Below the pieces are notes generated by a model that saw only the letters and a list, made by a program, of their open reading frames with translations, was not told the origin of the DNA and did no database searches. From the NCBI GenBank assembly GCA_024637095.1, contig JAGXFV010000006.1, forward strand, positions 1 to 34,608: DNA of 34,608 bases, given 5' to 3'. Made by a program: the position numbers and the translations under genes. Source of the DNA: Actinomycetes bacterium. GTDB lineage: Bacteria > Actinomycetota > Thermoleophilia > RBG-16-64-13. Below, piece by piece: positions 25,435-33,132 of this stretch; within the stretch, counting starts at the first letter, position 1; the number at the start of each line of letters is the position of its first letter.

Positions 25435-26319
25435 TTAAAGGTCATCCACCCTGCCGGCGCGGAGATAGGCCTCCTCCGCCCGGTATGAGCTACGTACGAA
25501 GGGCGCCGCCTCAACCCGCAGGCCGAGCGACTCCCCATGCTTCCGGTACTCCTCGAAGAGCTCGGGTCGAACGTACTCCTCGACCGGCAGGTGTTCCTTG
25601 CTCGGCCGCAGATACTGGCCCACGGTAACCACCTCGACTCCCGCTTGCCGGGCATCGTCAAGCACCGTGAACACCTCCCCCACTGTCTCCCCCAATCCGA
25701 CCATCAGGCCGGTTTTGACCACGCTCCGTCCTTCCCGCGCGGCCTGCTCGAGCACCGCCAGCGAACGCTGGTAGTCGGCCTGCGGCCGCACCCGCGGATA
25801 GAGCCGCGGAACGGTCTCGAGATTATGGTTGAACACCTCGGGAATCGATTCCAACACCAACCGCACGGAATCCGGATCCCCCTGGAAATCCGGCACCAGT
25901 ACCTCGATGCGGGTCTCGGGCAGACGTTCCCTGACGGCGGCGATGGTGGCCACGAAGTGAGCGGCACCCCCGTCCGGGAGGTCGTCCCGGGTGACCGAGG
26001 TGATTACCACGAAGCTGAGCCCCAGATTCGTGGCGGCGTCGGCCACCTGCCGGGGTTCCTCCGGATCGAGAGGGGCCGGCCGGCCGCCGTCCACGCTGCA
26101 AAAGCGGCAGTTACGGCTGCACACCCCTCCCATGATCAGGAAGGTGGCGGTCCCGTGCTCGAAGCACTCGCCCTTGTTGGGGCAGCGGGCGCTCTCGCAC
26201 ACGGTATGCAGGCCTCGCTCCCGCAGCAACCCTTCCATCTCCCGCAGGGCGCCCGCCTTGGGCAGAGGCTTCTTGAGCCACTCAGGCTTGCGCCCGGGTC
26301 CTTCTTTGGGCTTCGTCAT
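25435..26319 (-). CDS. lipA: Lipoyl synthase
   Basis: A 294-residue radical-SAM enzyme that inserts two sulfurs into octanoyl-lysine of lipoyl-carrier proteins. The auxiliary cluster ligands are C41, C46 and C52 (CESARCPNKGEC) and the radical-SAM cluster ligands C67, C71 and C74 (CSRNCRFC). Other marks are TSVTRDDLPDGGAAHFV, FNHNLETVPRLYPRVRPQADYQRSL, KTGLMVGLGE, TVGQYLRPSKEHLPVEEYV and the C-terminal VRSSYRAEE with the auxiliary-cluster serine. The start at 26319 (MTKPKEG) was chosen because the frame before it lies inside lpdA; the gap to lpdA is 4 bp. Its place between lpdA and acsE is notable: lipoylation would serve a GcvH-type protein, but none is in the window. Confidence 0.96.
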   Translation of the reverse strand: MTKPKEGPGRKPEWLKKPLPKAGALREMEGLLRERGLHTVCESARCPNKGECFEHGTATFLIMGGVCSRNCRFCSVDGGRPAPLDPEEPRQVADAATNLGLSFVVITSVTRDDLPDGGAAHFVATIAAVRERLPETRIEVLVPDFQGDPDSVRLVLESIPEVFNHNLETVPRLYPRVRPQADYQRSLAVLEQAAREGRSVVKTGLMVGLGETVGEVFTVLDDARQAGVEVVTVGQYLRPSKEHLPVEEYVRPELFEEYRKHGESLGLRVEAAPFVRSSYRAEEAYLRAGRVDDL

Positions 26320-26323
26320 ATCC

Positions 26324-27718
26324 CTAACGGAAGAAGTGAATTGCCTCGCCGTGCACGTCCTCAGCCGCCTCGAGCACGCCTTCGGCGATCGTGGGATGCG
26401 CATGGATCATGTTGATAATGTCTTTGACCTCGAGCTCCTGCTCGATCGCCAGGCCGATCTCGTGGATCAGGTCGGTGACGTGCGCCCCCATCATGTTGGC
26501 GCCCAGCACCCGGTCGGTCTCTTCGTCGGCCACGATCTGAATGTAGCCCTGGTCCTCGCCTATGGCCAAGGCCTTCCCCAGCCCCGCCATGCGGAAGCTG
26601 CCCGTGATCGGCTTGAAGCCCTCATCCTTGGCCTGGTCCTCGGTCAGCCCGATGCTGGCGATCTCCGGCATGGTGTAGATGCAGCTGGGAACGGCCCGCA
26701 GATCGCGTTTGACGTCGCCACCCATGCAGTTCTCCACCGCGGCCAGACCTTCATGCGAGGCCACGTGCGCCAACTGAATGCCGCCGTTTACGTCGCCCAC
26801 GCAGTAGACGTTGGCCGCGCCGGTCTCCAGTTTCTCGTTGACCATGATGTAGCCGCGCTGATCGGTCTCGATGCCCAGCACCTCGAGGCCGATGTCCTTG
26901 GAGTTGGGCGTACGGCCGATGGAGACCAGCATCTTCTCCGCGGTGATCTGCTCGCCGCCCTCTACGTTGGCGGTTATGTAATTCTCGCCGTATTCGGCGA
27001 TCCCCTCGACCCGCGTCTTCAGCCGGATGTCGATGCCGCGCTTCTTGAAGATACTCTGGAACTGCTTGGCTAGGCGTTTGTCCTCCAGGGGCAACACCTG
27101 AGGCATCATCTCGACCATGGTGATCTTGGTGCCGAGCTCGCTGAAGATGCCGGCGAACTCGCAGCCGATGACACCGGCCCCAATGATGAGCAGCGTTTCG
27201 GGAAGCTCGGTGAGCCGCAGGGCGTCCGTCGAGTCGAGGACCGTCGGCTGGTTGAAGTCGAAGAAAGGCAGCTGAGCCGGCTCCGAACCGGTGGCAATGA
27301 TCAGCTTGTCGTACTCCAAGGTCTCCTTGCCGTCCTTGGTCTCGACTTCGACCTTGCCCTCGGCCACTATGCGCCCGTGTCCCCGGACCAGTTTGATCTT
27401 GTGACGCTTGAACAGCCCTTCGACGCCCTCGCGCATCTTCCGAGCGACGTCGTCCTTGCGTTCGTACATCCGCGCAAAGTCCGGCTTAATCTCGCCTTCG
27501 ACCTTGAACCCGAACTCATCGCCCTCGCGGGCCTTGTGCAGGGCGTCTACGCTGCCCAAGAGCGCCTTGGTGGGGATGCACCCGCGGTTGAGGCAGGTCC
27601 CGCCGACCATGTCCTTCTCCACGCAGGTCACGTCGGCCCCGCGCTGCGCGGCGCGGATGGCGGCGACGTAGCCACCCGGGCCGCCTCCGAGAATGACGAT
27701 CCTCGTAACCTCGCTCAC
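26324..27718 (-). CDS. lpdA: Dihydrolipoamide dehydrogenase
   Basis: A 464-residue FAD/NAD disulfide oxidoreductase, the E3/L-protein. It has ILGGGPGGYVAAIRAAQRGA (FAD fold), the redox disulfide C42-C47 in GGTCLNRGCIPTKALL, an NAD-binding IIGAGVIGCEFAGIFSELG, GRTPNSKDIGLEVLGI, YCVGDVNGGIQLAHVASHEG, and the C-terminal AHPTIAEGVLEA with the active-site His and Glu. GTG start at 27718 with AGGAGGAGGAT upstream. Genes for lpdA (with gcvH) are known inside acs clusters of acetogens such as clostridia, where their role is debated. Here lpdA is coupled to lipA, supporting a link to lipoylated proteins (glycine cleavage/synthase) and the folate C1 pool. Confidence 0.96.
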   Translation of the reverse strand: MSEVTRIVILGGGPGGYVAAIRAAQRGADVTCVEKDMVGGTCLNRGCIPTKALLGSVDALHKAREGDEFGFKVEGEIKPDFARMYERKDDVARKMREGVEGLFKRHKIKLVRGHGRIVAEGKVEVETKDGKETLEYDKLIIATGSEPAQLPFFDFNQPTVLDSTDALRLTELPETLLIIGAGVIGCEFAGIFSELGTKITMVEMMPQVLPLEDKRLAKQFQSIFKKRGIDIRLKTRVEGIAEYGENYITANVEGGEQITAEKMLVSIGRTPNSKDIGLEVLGIETDQRGYIMVNEKLETGAANVYCVGDVNGGIQLAHVASHEGLAAVENCMGGDVKRDLRAVPSCIYTMPEIASIGLTEDQAKDEGFKPITGSFRMAGLGKALAIGEDQGYIQIVADEETDRVLGANMMGAHVTDLIHEIGLAIEQELEVKDIINMIHAHPTIAEGVLEAAEDVHGEAIHFFR

Positions 27719-27754
27719 CGTGTCTATCCTCCTCCTGTATTCCCTCGTACAAAA

Positions 27755-27783
27755 GGGGGCGGGCCCTTGGTCGGCCCGCCCCC
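27755..27783 (-). terminator. Hairpin with T-tail between metF and lpdA
   Basis: An 11-bp stem GGGGGCGGGCC/GGCCCGCCCCC with a 7-nt loop, followed on the minus strand by TTTTGT, in the 80-bp gap between metF and lpdA. A full or partial terminator is likely, so expression of lpdA-to-fdhA may differ from the genes upstream. Confidence 0.7.
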
Positions 27784-27798
27784 TGCTTCGCTCTTCGT

Positions 27799-28695
27799 CT
27801 AGATCAAGTCCGCCAACTGCAGGATCTCGGGTACGATCTCCTCCTTGCCGATGGCCATGACGTGGACCCCGTCACACACATTCTTCTCCTTGAGGAGCTT
27901 GATGTGCCGGGCACAGATTTCCATGCCCTTCTTTGTGGCCTCTTCTTTGGGAACCGAGGCCATCTCCTCCAGGAGGTTGTCGGGGACGAACACTCCCGGC
28001 ACGAACTTGTTCATATACTTGGCCATCCCCACGCTGGTGAGCACCACCAAGCCGGCCATGATCTTAACGTCCTTACCCTCGGTCACCCCACGCGCGTACT
28101 CCATGAAGTTCTGGAAGTTGTCCATGTCATACACGGCCTGGGTTTGGAAGAACTGCGCTCCGGCCTCGATCTTTTTCTCGAACTTGGCCTTCTGGGGTTC
28201 GATGGGGTTCGATTCGGGCGTGACCACGGCCCCGATGTAGAAGTCGGTCGAGCCCTGAAGCTCGTTTCCGGCCCAGTCGGAACCTTCGTTCATCTTCTTG
28301 ACGGCCTGGATCAGCTGCACCGACTCGAAGTCATAGACTTCGCGGGCGTCCTTATGGTCTCCGACGCTGACGTGATCGCCGGTCAGGCAGAGCACGTTGC
28401 GGATTCCGAGAAAGTGCGCGCTCATCAGGTCGTTCTGCAGTGCCAGCCGATTGCGGTCACGGGTGGTCATCTGAAAGATGGCGTCGCCGCCCACGCTTAC
28501 GATGTGGTGAGAAACCGCCATGGAGCCCAGCCGCAGGACCGCGCTCTGATTGTCGGTCACATTGAGGCCGTCGACCATGTCCTTGAGGAGGTCGATGTGA
28601 TGCAGCATGTCATCGACCTGAGTTCCCTTCGGCGGACCGATCTCACCGGATACGACGAACTTCCCTGATTCTGCCGCCTCCCGGTACTTACCCAT
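27799..28695 (-). CDS. metF: Methylenetetrahydrofolate reductase
   Basis: The 298-residue flavoprotein that reduces 5,10-methylene-THF to 5-methyl-THF. TIM-barrel marks: FVVSGEIGPPKGT near residue 13, GLNVTDNQSAVLRLGSMAVSHHIV, QMTTRDRNRLALQNDLMSAHFLGIRNVLCLTGDHVSVGDH, FYIGAVVTPESNP, KKIEAGAQFFQTQAVYD and AGLVVLTSVGMAKYMN. Length is that of the MetF core. It follows metV with no gap (stop and start touch), the metV-metF pair typical of acetogens. No rnfC2-type subunit is adjacent, so the electron donor to the flavin is open. The product is the methyl donor for AcsE. Confidence 0.96.
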   Translation of the reverse strand: MGKYREAAESGKFVVSGEIGPPKGTQVDDMLHHIDLLKDMVDGLNVTDNQSAVLRLGSMAVSHHIVSVGGDAIFQMTTRDRNRLALQNDLMSAHFLGIRNVLCLTGDHVSVGDHKDAREVYDFESVQLIQAVKKMNEGSDWAGNELQGSTDFYIGAVVTPESNPIEPQKAKFEKKIEAGAQFFQTQAVYDMDNFQNFMEYARGVTEGKDVKIMAGLVVLTSVGMAKYMNKFVPGVFVPDNLLEEMASVPKEEATKKGMEICARHIKLLKEKNVCDGVHVMAIGKEEIVPEILQLADLI

Positions 28696-29367
28696 CTACG
28701 CCGCCCCTTTTTCCTCGTCCTTGTCACGAGCATCCAACCGTCCGGGCCGCTCGACGGCGTTCCAACGCTTGGGACCTTGGATCTTCATGAACTGCTCGAT
28801 CCGGTCCTCTTTCTTCAACTGGTTGTGGATCAGCACCCAGGCGCAGGGCTTGTCGGGATCCACCTCGCACTGCCCGTTGTTGGTACCGCCGCAGGGGCCG
28901 TTCAGGATGCCCTTTGCGCAGCGGGTGACCGGGCAGATGGAGCCGTATTCGTCGAGCACGCACTCGCCGCACAAGGAGCATTTCTCCTCGTATTGCAGGT
29001 TGCGCTTGACGTTGCCCAGGAAGAGCGTGTTGGTCCCAGGGATCACGTGCTTGTCCGTTGCCTCGCGCACCGACTGGGTGCCGGCACCGCACGAGAAGAC
29101 GATGAAGGCGTCCGTTTCCTTTGCCGCGTCCTTGCTCTGCCGAAAGATGCGCTTCATGTCGAGCTCGTGGCAGGTCGCATGAGCCACGTCGTTGCCGAGC
29201 ACGGTCTTGCCCGCCGCTTCCAGCCGCGTCTTCATATCGACGATTTCGTTCTCGCCGCCGGACTCGGTCATGGTCGCGCACTCCCCGCAGCCGACCAGGT
29301 ACACCTTCTCCTGGTCCCCCAGCGCTTCGAGGATCTCCTCGAAGGGTTTCTGCTGACTGATGATCAC
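28696..29367 (-). CDS. metV: MetV, methylenetetrahydrofolate reductase partner protein
   Basis: A 223-residue Cys-rich protein of the MetV type that forms a complex with MetF in acetogens. Cysteines cluster in GCGECATM near the start and in CSLCGECVLDEYGSICPVTRCAKGILNGPCGGTNNGQC (residues about 130-167), consistent with Fe-S or zinc sites known or proposed in the MetV family. The C-terminal tail after about residue 195 is charged and variable. GTG start at 29367 with GGAGGTAA upstream; metF begins immediately after its stop. The gap upstream to acsC holds a hairpin. Confidence 0.93.
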   Translation of the reverse strand: MIISQQKPFEEILEALGDQEKVYLVGCGECATMTESGGENEIVDMKTRLEAAGKTVLGNDVAHATCHELDMKRIFRQSKDAAKETDAFIVFSCGAGTQSVREATDKHVIPGTNTLFLGNVKRNLQYEEKCSLCGECVLDEYGSICPVTRCAKGILNGPCGGTNNGQCEVDPDKPCAWVLIHNQLKKEDRIEQFMKIQGPKRWNAVERPGRLDARDKDEEKGAA

Positions 29368-29386
29368 TTCGTCTTACCTCCGTTCT

Positions 29387-29409
29387 CGGCCCGCCACTGT
29401 GGCGGGCCG
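29387..29409 (-). other. GC-rich hairpin between acsC and metV
   Basis: A 10-bp stem CGGCCCGCCA/TGGCGGGCCG with a 3-nt loop. No T-run follows on the minus strand, so it is more likely an mRNA-end or stability element than a terminator. Confidence 0.55.
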
Positions 29410-29483
29410 GATTCCCATAGCTTCTCGGTCACGGACAGCCGGGTCCGCGGCCGTTTGGCCCCAGAGTCCCGGTGGCCAGCCCC

Positions 29484-30824
29484 TTATCCGGCGGTCATCT
29501 GCCGCAGATAGCGGGGCACGTCCGCCGCTTCGCGGACACCGACCACGACCTCCCAGTCGGAAAGCTCTTCTTCGAGCTCGCCGCTGATCTGGGCCACGTA
29601 GCCGGGGATGACTATCTTACGGTGCTTTATCTTCTCTTCAATGCCGCTCTTCTTGACGAAGGGGGCGATGGCGTCGGCCACGAACTTGCCCGCAGCCCAC
29701 GAGGTAAGCACGGACTGACCTTCGGTATCCATAACCAGCAGCCACGTCGGCACCTTGCTGGCTTCGATTTCTCCCGCGACGGTGAAGTAGGTCAGAGAGA
29801 AGTTCGTGGTCAGCAGCACCGGGCTGTCCTCGGACGGCTCGTTGAGCGGGTAGACACCCTGATCCATCTGCATCGGTCGCTGTGGGTCAGTGTAGATGTT
29901 CTGAGCCAGCACCAGAAGCGGCATGAGATGGGCGGGATCGGATGTGTCGAGCACGATGATGCCCGCGTACTTCGCCACGAAGACCCCGGCGAAGACGACC
30001 TGCAGGTTCTTGTCGTCGGTCATCTTGCAGGGGAAGGCGATGGTCGGGAAGCCAAGCGCGCGAAATTTCTTCTTGATGGCCGCGCGGCGGATGTAGGTCT
30101 GATCGCGCAGAGCGTCCTGCAGGTTGGCCGACATCGGGTCGAGCACGACTTCCTTGAAGTCGCCGTCGATCGCCTTCTGGCCGAGTTCCGCCAATTGGTC
30201 CAGGTCGGGAGCCTTGATGGCAAAGGGGACGTTGAGCTCCTTGGCCGCGGCGGAAACCTGATCGAAGTTCTCGGCGGTCGCCGCATAGAGCAGAGGTTTC
30301 TTGGCCTTGATCGGCTCAGCCGCCTGCTTGAGTGCGGCGGCGTCCTCACTTATCAGGACGACGGCGGCGCCGGTATCCGAGGCCTTCTTCGCACGGTCGG
30401 TCAGCTTGCCGGCGTCCGCGGACTCGATCGCGAACATCTTCGCCCGGAGCACCTGGCCCACCCGCTCAAATTCCTGGGTCTTGAAGGACTCCAGCTTCTG
30501 CTCGAAGGCGGAGTCGTCCGTGTCGTCCCCGACGTAAATCGCTATGCCCGGAGGATTCTCGAACCGCTTCTCGTGGCGGTATAGCACGGTCTCCTCGCCC
30601 ACGCCGACGGCAAAATCGCCCGAACCGATGGTGACTTTGCGGATCGGAGGCGCCGAGGCTTCACCCAGCTCTGCCTTGACTTCGTCCGTAACGTGGGGGC
30701 ATTTATCCAGCTCGGCCTTGCCGGCCGCGAGCTGCATGGCGAAGGCCATACATGTTGGGAACCCGCAATCCTTGCAATTAGTCTTAGCAAGGAGCTTGAA
30801 GATCTGAAGCCCGCTTAGCGCCAC
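29484..30824 (-). CDS. acsC: Corrinoid/iron-sulfur protein large subunit
   Basis: A 446-residue subunit that carries the methyl group from AcsE to acetyl-CoA synthase. The N-terminal [4Fe-4S] motif is C17-x2-C20-x4-C25-x16-C42 (NCKDCGFPTCMAFAM...KCP). The middle TIM barrel contains VLDPMSANLQDALRDQTYIRRAAIKKK and IIVLDTSDPAHLMPLLVLAQNIYTDPQRPMQM. The C-terminal corrinoid-binding domain contains VLLTTNFSLTYFTVAGEIEASKVPTWLLVMDTEGQSVLTSWAAGKF, KHRKIVIPGYVAQISGELEEEL, with the flavodoxin-like fold. GTG start at 30824 with AAAGGAG upstream. The small-subunit gene acsD, usually adjacent, is not found between 19 kb and the right edge. Confidence 0.97.
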   Translation of the reverse strand: MALSGLQIFKLLAKTNCKDCGFPTCMAFAMQLAAGKAELDKCPHVTDEVKAELGEASAPPIRKVTIGSGDFAVGVGEETVLYRHEKRFENPPGIAIYVGDDTDDSAFEQKLESFKTQEFERVGQVLRAKMFAIESADAGKLTDRAKKASDTGAAVVLISEDAAALKQAAEPIKAKKPLLYAATAENFDQVSAAAKELNVPFAIKAPDLDQLAELGQKAIDGDFKEVVLDPMSANLQDALRDQTYIRRAAIKKKFRALGFPTIAFPCKMTDDKNLQVVFAGVFVAKYAGIIVLDTSDPAHLMPLLVLAQNIYTDPQRPMQMDQGVYPLNEPSEDSPVLLTTNFSLTYFTVAGEIEASKVPTWLLVMDTEGQSVLTSWAAGKFVADAIAPFVKKSGIEEKIKHRKIVIPGYVAQISGELEEELSDWEVVVGVREAADVPRYLRQMTAG

Positions 30825-30864
30825 AGGTGCTGCTCCTTTCTCCTTTAGAACCGACGAACAGAGG

Positions 30865-30904
30865 CCTCCGATGGAGGGGCGGCGGACCGCCCCTCCATCG
30901 GAGG
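30865..30904 (-). other. Long perfect hairpin between acsB and acsC
   Basis: An 18-bp perfect stem (30865-30882 with 30887-30904) with a 4-nt loop, in the 93-bp gap after acsB. No T-run follows on the minus strand. It could protect the acsAB mRNA 3' end or cause partial termination. Confidence 0.75.
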
Positions 30905-30917
30905 GCCTTATAGACCG

Positions 30918-33128
30918 CTAGAAGAGCGGATCCATTTCCAGGGCCGGATGACCCACTTCACTCAGGAAGTTGAGGATCTCGTCCTCTTCGGTCCCGTTCT
31001 CTTCGGTCGCGATCTTATCGTACAGGTCCTCGTAGCCCTGATTCGTCGCGTTGGCGGTGATCAGTTCCTTGAGTTCCTCTTTGAGCTTCTTGGGCAGCCA
31101 CACCAGCCGGGCAATGCCGCCCTCGGCGCTGACGAACTTGCCCGAACCCATGTAGAACTTGGAGTGCCCGATGAAGCCGGGGGTTTGCGCTCCACCGCCC
31201 ACCGAGCCGGCCAGGGTGGAGAACTTCATCCCGCTTGGGGTCATGCCGGTGTGATCACGGTCCACCGTCATGATGCCGTTGCACATGGGAAGCACCACGC
31301 TGATCGCTTCGAAGCAGCCGCAGGAGGTCATGGGCTCTTCGAGGATGCTGTAGGCGTTGAAGCGCTCGAGCGCGTTATGAGACGTGGCGTAGACGAACTC
31401 GTTCACGCCCTCCCATTGACCCATGTGCTCGTCAAGCGTCGCGCCTTTTTCGATCGGCTGGTTGGGGCCGGTCGGGTTGATTTCGAACGCGGCCTTGCCG
31501 TCCAGCCAGTTGTACGCGCCGCACAGGCCTGAGCGCTCCGGGGTGATCACGCAGACGTGATCCGGAGCGAAGCTCTGGCAGAGCGTGCAGGAGTAGAAGG
31601 TTTCCACGCTGGTGTCGGTCAGAGAACCCAACCGCTCGTCGCGCTGCTGGTAAACGTCCTGAGCCCGCTCCAGCAGTTGCGAAACCTCTGCCTCTTTGGT
31701 GAAGACGGTGACTTGAACCTTGTCCAAGATGCCGCCGAACTCGGAGTGGTAGCGCGCGTGGATGATCTTGCCCACGTGCTCGAAAGTGAAGCCGGCGTCG
31801 ACCGCCTTTTTCGAGATGCGCTCCCAGATGATGTCCCGCTGACCGACGTGCAGGTAGCCTTCGGCCTCGTTGAGGAAATGGTGGATCTGCCGCTCGAGAA
31901 TCGGCTCGAAGTCAGACTGCATCTTGCGGCCCGATACCTCGACCAGCACCCCAAAGGGAATGGTGGTGCCCGGTTCGATATCGCCGATATCGGGGCCCAC
32001 AACGGTTACCTTCCCGTCTTCCACGTCCTCGGCGGTGACGGCGAGCTCGGCGCCGGTCGCCTTGGGACCAGCCATCTCCACATATAGGTCGTCCTTGCGG
32101 ATCCGTTCACCCTCGAAGGCAGGACCGTAGGCCACGGGAATCGGGACCTCGGTGATGACGATCTTGAGACCCCGGACCTCGATAGCCTTGCTAACGATTT
32201 CCGTCAGGGACACATCGGAACAAACGTGCTCGTAGGTGCAGATTCCGGTGGGCAGGATCTGCGGAATGTCGTCCTCCGCGATGGTCGGGAAGCCATAGTT
32301 GATGGCCCCTGCCGCCGCGGCGTATTTTAGGTCGTCGACCTCGCCCAGGGCGAGAACAAACGCGAACACGCGGTCCTTGTTGTACTTGAGGATGCGGGCG
32401 AAGTCACCCGGTTGCACGCCGCCGAAGGCCATGGCCGCCCGCGTAGCGAAGTTTACCGAGTAGATATGACCATAGATTTCGGGACCGAAAGGAACCAAAC
32501 GGGTGTCCCAGCCGATCTCCACGCCGCCTTCCACCAGCTGCTCGGCAAAGGTGGTGCCGCGGGATTCGCCGGCCATGAAGACGTAGAGGTACTTGCCCTG
32601 CATCTCCCGGGCAAGCGCCACGGCGGTCTCCACGTCCGGAGCCGCGCCGGTGACCGCGGCGAAACCGGGGGCCGAACCGTCCACGAACTCGACGCCCCGC
32701 TGACGCATGATCACGTCGTCGGCGAAACCGAGCCAGATACCCTCGGTCGGCGAGGGACCGACGCCCACGTACTTGAGGGCCTCGATGATCTCGGCCAGCC
32801 AGAGGGCGGCCATGCCGCCGTCCAGGGTCTCACCCAGATAAGGGAGCCACATCTTGGGGCTGGGTTCCGGCGGGATAAGCTTCTCCGCCTCGTCCAGCAC
32901 CCACTGGATGTCCTCGAGTTTCTCAACCACGTGGCCCGTGATGCCGTAGATCACAGGGAGGTAGTAGCCGGTGTTGGGGAACTCGACCGGGGTCGAGGCG
33001 TCCATGGAGGACAGGGCCTCCTCGTAACGACCGGCCGCCAGGTCGTAGTAGCGGCGCACACCGCGTGCCACGCCTCCAGCGATGGTCTCTCGGATACCTT
33101 CGGGTTTGCGCTTAGCAGTTACAGCCAT
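30918..33128 (-). CDS. acsB: Acetyl-CoA synthase (bacterial type)
   Basis: A full-length 736-residue AcsB, forming acetyl-CoA from CO, methyl-corrinoid and CoA. All three domains are present; archaeal CdhC lacks the N-terminal domain, so this is the bacterial form. The N-terminal part reads PVEFPNTGYYLPVIYGITG and GIWLGFADDVIMRQRGVEFVDG. Cluster A ligands in the C-terminal domain are C514, C517, C526 and C536 (YSCTLCQSFAPDHVCVITPERSGLCGA) and the proximal-distal nickel Cys-Gly-Cys at C603-C605 (TSCGCFEA). ATG at 33128 lies 4 bp after the acsA stop, so the two subunits are coupled. Cytoplasmic; O2-sensitive in known members. Confidence 0.98.
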   Translation of the reverse strand: MAVTAKRKPEGIRETIAGGVARGVRRYYDLAAGRYEEALSSMDASTPVEFPNTGYYLPVIYGITGHVVEKLEDIQWVLDEAEKLIPPEPSPKMWLPYLGETLDGGMAALWLAEIIEALKYVGVGPSPTEGIWLGFADDVIMRQRGVEFVDGSAPGFAAVTGAAPDVETAVALAREMQGKYLYVFMAGESRGTTFAEQLVEGGVEIGWDTRLVPFGPEIYGHIYSVNFATRAAMAFGGVQPGDFARILKYNKDRVFAFVLALGEVDDLKYAAAAGAINYGFPTIAEDDIPQILPTGICTYEHVCSDVSLTEIVSKAIEVRGLKIVITEVPIPVAYGPAFEGERIRKDDLYVEMAGPKATGAELAVTAEDVEDGKVTVVGPDIGDIEPGTTIPFGVLVEVSGRKMQSDFEPILERQIHHFLNEAEGYLHVGQRDIIWERISKKAVDAGFTFEHVGKIIHARYHSEFGGILDKVQVTVFTKEAEVSQLLERAQDVYQQRDERLGSLTDTSVETFYSCTLCQSFAPDHVCVITPERSGLCGAYNWLDGKAAFEINPTGPNQPIEKGATLDEHMGQWEGVNEFVYATSHNALERFNAYSILEEPMTSCGCFEAISVVLPMCNGIMTVDRDHTGMTPSGMKFSTLAGSVGGGAQTPGFIGHSKFYMGSGKFVSAEGGIARLVWLPKKLKEELKELITANATNQGYEDLYDKIATEENGTEEDEILNFLSEVGHPALEMDPLF

Positions 33129-33132
33129 CTAC

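Noticed and set aside
23004..25628. An 874-residue open frame on the plus strand
   Set aside because: It lies wholly antisense to nuoF-like, nuoE-like and acsE genes, has no recognisable motif and shows the biased composition of GC-rich shadow frames.
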